DNA of 64,000 bases from Liolophura sinensis (taxonomy: Eukaryota > Mollusca > Polyplacophora > Chitonida > Chitonidae), in contig NC_088303.1 in assembly GCF_032854445.1 (NCBI RefSeq), forward strand, positions 26,729,501 through 26,793,500, given 5' to 3'. The notes below the pieces were generated by a model. The model ran no database searches and had not been told where the DNA came from. It saw only the letters and a program-made list of their open reading frames with translations. Shown here in pieces: positions 57,976 to 64,000 of the stretch; position 1 is the stretch's first letter; each line of letters begins with the position of its first letter. The translations under genes and the position numbers were made by a program.

Positions 57976-59660
57976 ATTCAAGGAAAGTTTGGGTTAAGGT
58001 TCAAGATTTTATAGTCTGTTTCTGTGAACTGTCGCCTATATTCAGCTATGTTTTCAAAATCACTGATGGGCACCACGGAAATTGCCTTTCGCCAGTGCAT
58101 GACACGTGTAGACCAACATTGCAAGCTCTACACATCGATATGTTGGGTGTGCATATTATTGCAAAGAAAATACGGTTAGAATACCTTTTTCTAATTGTTT
58201 TTGAGACCAAGGCTTCTTTACCTCGCGTGACTTCAGAACCTATCGAAACAGAATTTCCTCACACCCGAAACCGTACACTGGTATTCCCATTATTATAAAT
58301 ATATATAAACCAAAGTCTTTATAAAAGGGTTCTCTTGCTCTGCGCAAAATATCATTTTGATTCACAGTTTGTAAATATCAATGAGAAAAACTGTCCATTG
58401 AGCATACGTATTATAATTATAATTGTTACAAAGTGGGTTGTAGAGAGGTAACAGTAGGCTCTGTCAAGTTGATTTGGGGTTTAAATTGATTATATTATAA
58501 TTTTATTATTTTTGTATCTCAACACGCACATTAAACTCACAAAATTTGCTTTCACAGTCACATTTTAAAAGGACCTGGTATGTTCATGCGGGAAATCGGC
58601 CCCAGTGCAAGAAACATGCGCACCTCAAGAAGCGACACCGACTATAGCTGTGATTGACAGCTCTGACACACTCGCAAGGCTATCTCATTTTTCAGTTATG
58701 TTTCACTTCCCTTTTCCGGTTATATATCAAGAATGCATTGAAGCAGTGTATTGGTCATAAAATCGAAAAATTAATAGTCGGCTCCAGTCACACACTGAAA
58801 AATCCTTTTTTTTGCATTAGACAATGTAGGATGCGGAAAATCACTGCACCACAAGTGCAACATTCTGACGAATTCCTGAGCACGCAGTTATGCACCAATC
58901 AATTAAATACACATATAACAAATGCTCAGCCTTATACTTCCCCATAACATGTTGATGTTAACGATAGCAAGAGGACCACGTGTGCTCTCTGCCAGGATTC
59001 ACGTATATGATTTCGCTATAGTTGCCACACGTTACGTATATACCATGGCTTAACAATTGCCAACTCTAATTCATGATAACACTTATTTAATGCATCCTAT
59101 ATCTTTACTAACAAAAAAGTATGTTGTTAGAGAAAAAAAAACTCACAAAGGTTCGAACTCTTCCTCGGGGAAATACATGTTCCATAGTGACTTCGTTAGT
59201 CTGTACCATGAAGGGCGCCCGACACACTATGGCAAAAATACGGATCTTAAAGTAGTCAAAGCATGACCAAACTGATCACATTATAAAGTTTATGTTTTAC
59301 ATATGAAGACAAAAGTTAACCAAAACGAAACTTTGAAAGCACGTAGAAATACACACAGGAAAGTTTCAGTAAAGATATTTTTCTGGTTAACGTTGATCTT
59401 CATACTGTAAATTAAAAACCCAGTGCCTCGTTTGAACAAAAAATTGGCGTTTTTGATCGAGAGTGCATTTTTGGAGGGTTATTACTAAACAACCATCTCT
59501 TTTATGGCATTATAACTTTAGTGAGTGCTTCGACGAAGTTTTATACTACTGATTTGGAAATTAACAGAATTGTGCTGGGATTTTGAAATTTGCATTTTCT
59601 TATCTTACCTCTCTGGGGCCTATTCTCCACTTTACCGTACCAGGTCCTTTGTACAAAGGT

Positions 59661-59664
59661 ATAC

Positions 59665-59749
<85 letters not shown>
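59661..59749. repeat. (TA)n microsatellite
   Basis: About 89 bp of TA with one AAA interruption near the start. A SINE-B 3' end in minus orientation follows about 35 bp later. Confidence 0.97.
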
Positions 59750-59751
<2 letters not shown>

Positions 59752-60065
59752 TGAAATTCTTACATGTATCCTGAGTATGTATGTATTCTTGGGATTTAAC
59801 ATATAAGTTTTCAGTCATATGAGGACGCGGGGAGTGGGGCGATATGTCCGCTGACGGCAATTTTAGAAAATGGTATCGTTCAACATGGGATGCAGTATTT
59901 GCATGATAAAACAGGTTTTCAGCGTTCATTATAACCTCCTTGAGTAACTACGGTTCATATGAACGGTGCCTTCAAAACGTAGTTCCTGCAAGTAGTTGTC
60001 AGCAAAAATTGACTTACATGTTTCCATTTCTAAATGCAATAGTGTTTTGATTGCTAATGTGTTTA

Positions 60066-60135
60066 TTTGTATATTTATTTCATTGGTATTTAACGCCATT
60101 CTCAAGTAGTTTCACTCACTTATGCGTGACGGTCG
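60066..60135 (-). mobile_element. SINE-A 3' fragment
   Basis: TTTATTTCATTGGTATTTAACGCCATTCTC followed by a TTTCACTCACTTATGCGTGACGG segment. A decayed 3' end of SINE-A. Confidence 0.55.
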
Positions 60136-60336
60136 TCACTTACATGGATGGATAAGAATCCTACCAGAACACGTCAGAAACCTTTCGACAGGCACATGAA
60201 TCTGACAACGATCTTCGCGTAAAACTGCGCCTTTGAATCGTTCAGTAGGAGAATTTGTTATTCAGATTAAATAATTATGTCACTCACACAATGTGTTATT
60301 TCTTCAATTTTGAAAGTAACCGTTTCCCTTTTACAG

Positions 60337-60522
60337 ACAGGTTATTTTGGTGAGGAAAGTAGAACGAAAGGTTCTGACAGAGCTGAGTATGGAGGAATGA
60401 CTGATGAACAATATCATGTTATTGTAGTGCTGTCAGTTTGGGCAAATATAATTATGGTATTTATAGAATACATTTGGCCAATGATAATGGGTAGAAATAA
60501 TCGTAACTTTTGTAGACAGTAA
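60337..60522 (+). CDS. Candidate terminal exon with one membrane segment
   Basis: After a good acceptor (CGTTTCCCTTTTACAG) an open frame of 61 residues runs to TAA at 60520-60522. It has a polar N-terminal part (GYFGEESRTKGSDRAEYGGM, then TDEQYH) followed by a hydrophobic span, VIVVLSVWANIIMVFIEYIW, and a short basic tail. The composition is less random than neighbouring frames. No partner exon, start codon or family is recognised, so it may be chance. Confidence 0.22.
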   Translation, partial: TGYFGEESRTKGSDRAEYGGMTDEQYHVIVVLSVWANIIMVFIEYIWPMIMGRNNRNFCRQ

Positions 60523-60884
60523 TTAATCTATCGACAATTCTCCCCTGTCACCTGAGGTCCCCATGAATCACATGGTTTTCTTTCGTCACAACTCAATTTA
60601 TAAACGAATCAATGGTTGTGATTTTATGCCATCCAAACAGTTTTTCAGCTGTATCATGGCGTGCAAGCCTTGATACAGATAACCGAAATGCATAACCGAA
60701 AAATTTTTTGATAAAAATGACAGAACTGTAAAATGAAACCACTAAACACGAAAAACTTCAAAACAGAATGATTTATAATGTATGATCTATTGTTATTCCA
60801 AGAACCTTTAAACCCCAGATAGCAAGACCGCCATCTATGATGTGAAGAGAAAGACAGTTCAAGGTTTAGAAACTATGTAAGGAA

Positions 60885-60974
60885 TATATAGTCGACTAGA
60901 TAATCGTCGTCAAATGACTGAAAAATTGTGAAGTACGACGTAAAACCCCAAGTACACACTCACTCAGTCATTCA
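60885..60974 (+). mobile_element. SINE-B 3' end fragment
   Basis: ATGACTGAAAAATTGTGAAG, TACGACGTAAAACCCCAAGT and an (ACTC)n tail match the end of SINE-B. Confidence 0.75.
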
Positions 60975-62235
60975 TATACATTAGGAGCAAGGTTGGTAGA
61001 GGCATAACTGTATAGTTACACGCCAAACGGCGACTTTTGCGACCAAAAATTGTTCTAGCGATGTTCTATTGATATAGCAATGCAAAAATATAGATTTATT
61101 CACTCAATATTTCATATATAATCAACCAATTATATACTGTTGGGGAAAAATCAGCTTTACGACTCATACTAGTGAATTTACAAACACAGAAGAACCAGCT
61201 GTCTCTTAGTTATATTAATCTCAGAGCAAAATTCATGTATTCGCTTGAAGATCTTCTTGTCAGCAAGGTTGATGTACATGCTATATGCTTATAGGGGCAT
61301 ATACAGTTAACCCATAAAAAAGTCTGGCGTTAAGCCATAATCATTCATTCATAAAAAAAGTCCGTCGGGTTCTGCAGTGCAACATGTGACAAGTTTCAGG
61401 GGGAGAAACTCTTGCTGGTTTATTGGTGAGTCTGAAGGAGGTTGATTAGTTGAGCTTTCGATGTGTGAAAATAATTACGACTGTTTTTATATGAGTTGGA
61501 AATTCTATATATCCGTTATTTTCACGATTACCTTAACACTGAATAACAAATGTAATAGTTTATATATTCCTAATTTTCTCCGTGTAACAAGTCAAACATG
61601 ACCAGGCCTACGTAAAGATCACTAATTTCCGGATGTGCTGTCTTCAATTTTTCATTCGAACTCCATCCTTGTCAATCAAAATCTGCTTCTCGGGGAATGT
61701 CGACGCCATCTGCTGACCACCAATAAACCCCTTGCAACGTCATTTAGGGAATTTTTTTTGTAACTTTTAACGTCCAGGGGTCTTTAACTTCTACTTATAG
61801 AGTAGTGCCTTTGTCCTTCAGTTTGATTGTCGTTGACCTACAGAATCATCCATCAAACACCATTTTCATTGACCTTTTACAACTAGTGAGAGAGTCCTCA
61901 ATACCAGTAGGAACTAATCCTGTTTGTTTTTATTCATTGTCGCGCATACTCCAGGGCGTGCCATTTACTCCCCCCATCCACGCAAATCTTCAAAAGGCGA
62001 AGCAAATTTCTCTCAAGTCATTCTATTATAAAAAATAAATTAATAAAAACTCAGATACAATGAAGTTTGCTTTCTGTAAGGATGTCATCTAAGCACAAGA
62101 GCTCATTTCAGAATCCTTTCTTGTAGAGCACTGGAAATGAAATGATAATCATTAAGGCGTATTTTACAAACAACGGTGTCGACGAGGATTAATTGGTGTT
62201 AACTATTAAACCAAAGTCTGGTTGAGGGTACATCT

Positions 62236-62425
62236 GGGCCCAGTTTCACAAAACTTCCTAAGTCCAGTAAATTGCTTAAGTCGGAGTTTTTTTTTCTTAA
62301 GCCCAGGATGAAATGCTTCCCGACAAAACTTAAATCAAACGCTTCATAAGTACTGTATTATGTTGCTTAAGCAAAACAGTCTTGCTTAAGTAAAATAACT
62401 TAAGAAGATTCGTGAAACCGGGCCC
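62236..62425. mobile_element. 190-bp palindromic element (MITE-like)
   Basis: The left end GGGCCCAGTTTCACAAAACT and the reverse complement of the right end (GGGCCCGGTTTCACGAATCT) are inverted repeats that continue as CTTAAGT-rich arms. The interior repeats GCTTAAG. No coding capacity and no clear target duplication, so the class is unknown. Confidence 0.7.
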
Positions 62426-64000
62426 TGCACTGTGCCCATCCCCACGCCATAAGGAACACATGGCATAGACCCCCCAGAAGCTTGGACAACAATAAGTACA
62501 TACAGAGGGGCAGAGCCGGATCAACATGTCATGTCGGTTTTATTGATCCTAGCTTGTATGGTTTTATGGAATTTTGTCTAAGGTATTTCAGACACCTTCA
62601 TGTTTTCTAAATGATGCAGCTCAATACATCGAAATCCAAGTAAGAGGAGGTCATAAACTAGGTGTTCAACCAACACTTAAATGTTTTAAAACCAAAAATA
62701 AGACATTCGGTAAACGGAATTTTAGCTTTTGCTTTTAGCTCGCTACAGTTAACAACACATACGCTTATAAAAATTCCCAATGAAATTCTCCAGTGAGGTC
62801 TTGATCAGTAATCCAAATGTTTTGTGACATTTTAAAACATAAGTTTCTGAATCTGATTGAAAGCAGGAACGTACTGAGGTGAATAAATCGTCTTCTTTAT
62901 CCGGTATTGCCTTTGTGACATAGTCATTCCTTCCTTCTTTATCTCTGCGTCATTGGATTGGGTGGCAGACGACAGCTATATTATTTCGTGTTGCTGCTGA
63001 CATACCATTTGCTCTTCTACTAAATAAACGTTTCGTGTTAAATATGGAGCAATGTATGTCTGTAACACATGTATTTCACATCAAGCTCCAGATATTCAGA
63101 TTTTAGTTCATGTAGCATCCGTAGATACATATAAACACTAATATTAATCAGTTTTTATAGTAATATATTTTACCATAACGTCTTTGTTCATTTTTCCTTC
63201 CATTTTGTCTTGACAATTTTACTCCTCAGTTCGTTGTTTCAAAATGTTGAGCGAAGTAGTAATGAAATGAAACACAAGGCTTAGTACACCATATCCCTTG
63301 ACTTGACCTATAATCCACCATAGGTTGTCTCCCTTAAGCAGACTGTGAAATCAGCCAACACTTGAGTCTCTCGTTTTGGGCTGGTCTATTTACTAGACTG
63401 AAGCCCGCCAATAAATATATACTGATCACTGCACCAGTATATCCGCGTACTTCAGCCTTACTATCTTACAGACCATAAAGTGTCTTTTTTTCTTATTTTG
63501 TGTAAATTGAGAACCACCTGTGGCAATTTTGGCACATTTATACTGCTGACTATCGACCATATGCCTATCATTGTGTGTGGTTCAGTATTACAATTAATAC
63601 GGCCTAATAATTAGTGTTATTCAATATAAATCTTCATGTTCAGTATGATAAAGGAATTTCCTTTCTTTTTCAGTCTATAAAGTGTTTCCTCAATGCTTTG
63701 AAAAAAACACTGAACAACTCAACCTTTTTTCTCTCGTCCTCCAGGCAATGCAAGACATTATTTTCAGACGCAGAAGAAAAATTCCAACATACCATCTATG
63801 CTTCAGTCTTTCTTACTGTGAGTATCATAGGAATTTGTTTAAGTTCAGCGCTCACGAGCAACATTTGTTGCCGAAAATAGGATTTTCTGATCCCGGTGGA
63901 AACAAGTGCTCTTGAATGAATTTTCATGAAAGACCACTGGAAATACCCTATATAAGAAGACTGACAGCACAGATAGTAAAATCAGAAGAGTGCCAATAGT

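Larger units (their letters stand above)
57976..64000. other. Right-hand flank, no firm gene
   Basis: AT-rich sequence with a (TA)n tract (59661-59749), SINE-B ends (59785-59840 minus, 60885-60974 plus), a SINE-A 3' fragment (60066-60135 minus), one weak candidate exon (60337-60522) and a palindromic element (62236-62425). I see no other coding signal. 62430-64000 looks featureless. Confidence 0.5.

Noticed and set aside
57422-57997. 191-codon frame rich in RLMSGQARI repeats.
   Set aside because: Product of the 27-bp minisatellite. No start context, splice partners or conserved flanks.
59600-59929. 109-codon frame with long IYIYIY runs.
   Set aside because: Translation of the TA microsatellite.
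63614-63915. Overlapping 77-88 codon frames near the right edge.
   Set aside because: Two frames are open over the same AT-rich stretch, with no family resemblance or splice sites that I trust.

Overview
This window is eukaryotic and almost certainly from an invertebrate animal. Genes are split by GT-AG introns, the DNA is AT-rich, there is no operon structure, and interspersed repeats are dense. A tRNA-derived SINE whose tail reads roughly GTACGGCGTAAAACACCAAT(AAATA)n recurs at least a dozen times, together with a second tRNA-derived SINE, TA-target MITEs and a Tc1-type element. My impression is of a marine lophotrochozoan, possibly a mollusc, but the sequence alone does not settle the taxon.

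Layout. (1) 1-6197, plus strand: the 3' end of a coiled-coil protein gene (four exons, 251 codons visible). One intron carries a 90-bp satellite of about 26 units (1319-3665). (2) 6198-11325: no gene seen. (3) 11326-19462 and 22460-29607, plus strand: two tandem paralogues of the formylglycine-generating-enzyme fold (SUMF family). Each has eight exons with identical intron phases, and four internal exons have identical lengths. Both lack the two catalytic cysteines of SUMF1, start with a signal peptide and end in an ER-retrieval tetrapeptide (HIEL and KDEL), so they read as SUMF2/pFGE-like ER-lumen proteins. (4) 29608-32895: spacer with SINE, MITE and a fold-back-like repeat. (5) 32896-42671, plus strand: a two-exon C2H2 zinc-finger transcription factor with a CpG-rich promoter, five Kruppel-like fingers near the N terminus and an Ikaros/hunchback-like finger pair at the C terminus. 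(6) 50760-56810, minus strand: a complete three-exon glyoxylate/hydroxypyruvate reductase (GRHPR). (7) 56811-64000: upstream flank of GRHPR with a 27-bp minisatellite, TA repeats and one weak candidate exon.

The genes do not form one pathway. The SUMF-like pair would act in the ER around sulfatase maturation, GRHPR in cytosolic glyoxylate/hydroxypyruvate detoxification, and the zinc-finger protein in the nucleus.

The most unusual material is non-coding. A 43-bp minisatellite in SUMF-like gene 1 appears to have grown out of an exon/5'-splice-site junction, leaving a ladder of decoy donors. The window also holds about nine independent minisatellites, a fold-back-like element built of 21-bp repeats, a TA-flanked MITE family, and a 37-bp retroinsertion with a clean 13-bp target duplication that documents poly(A)-primed SINE insertion.
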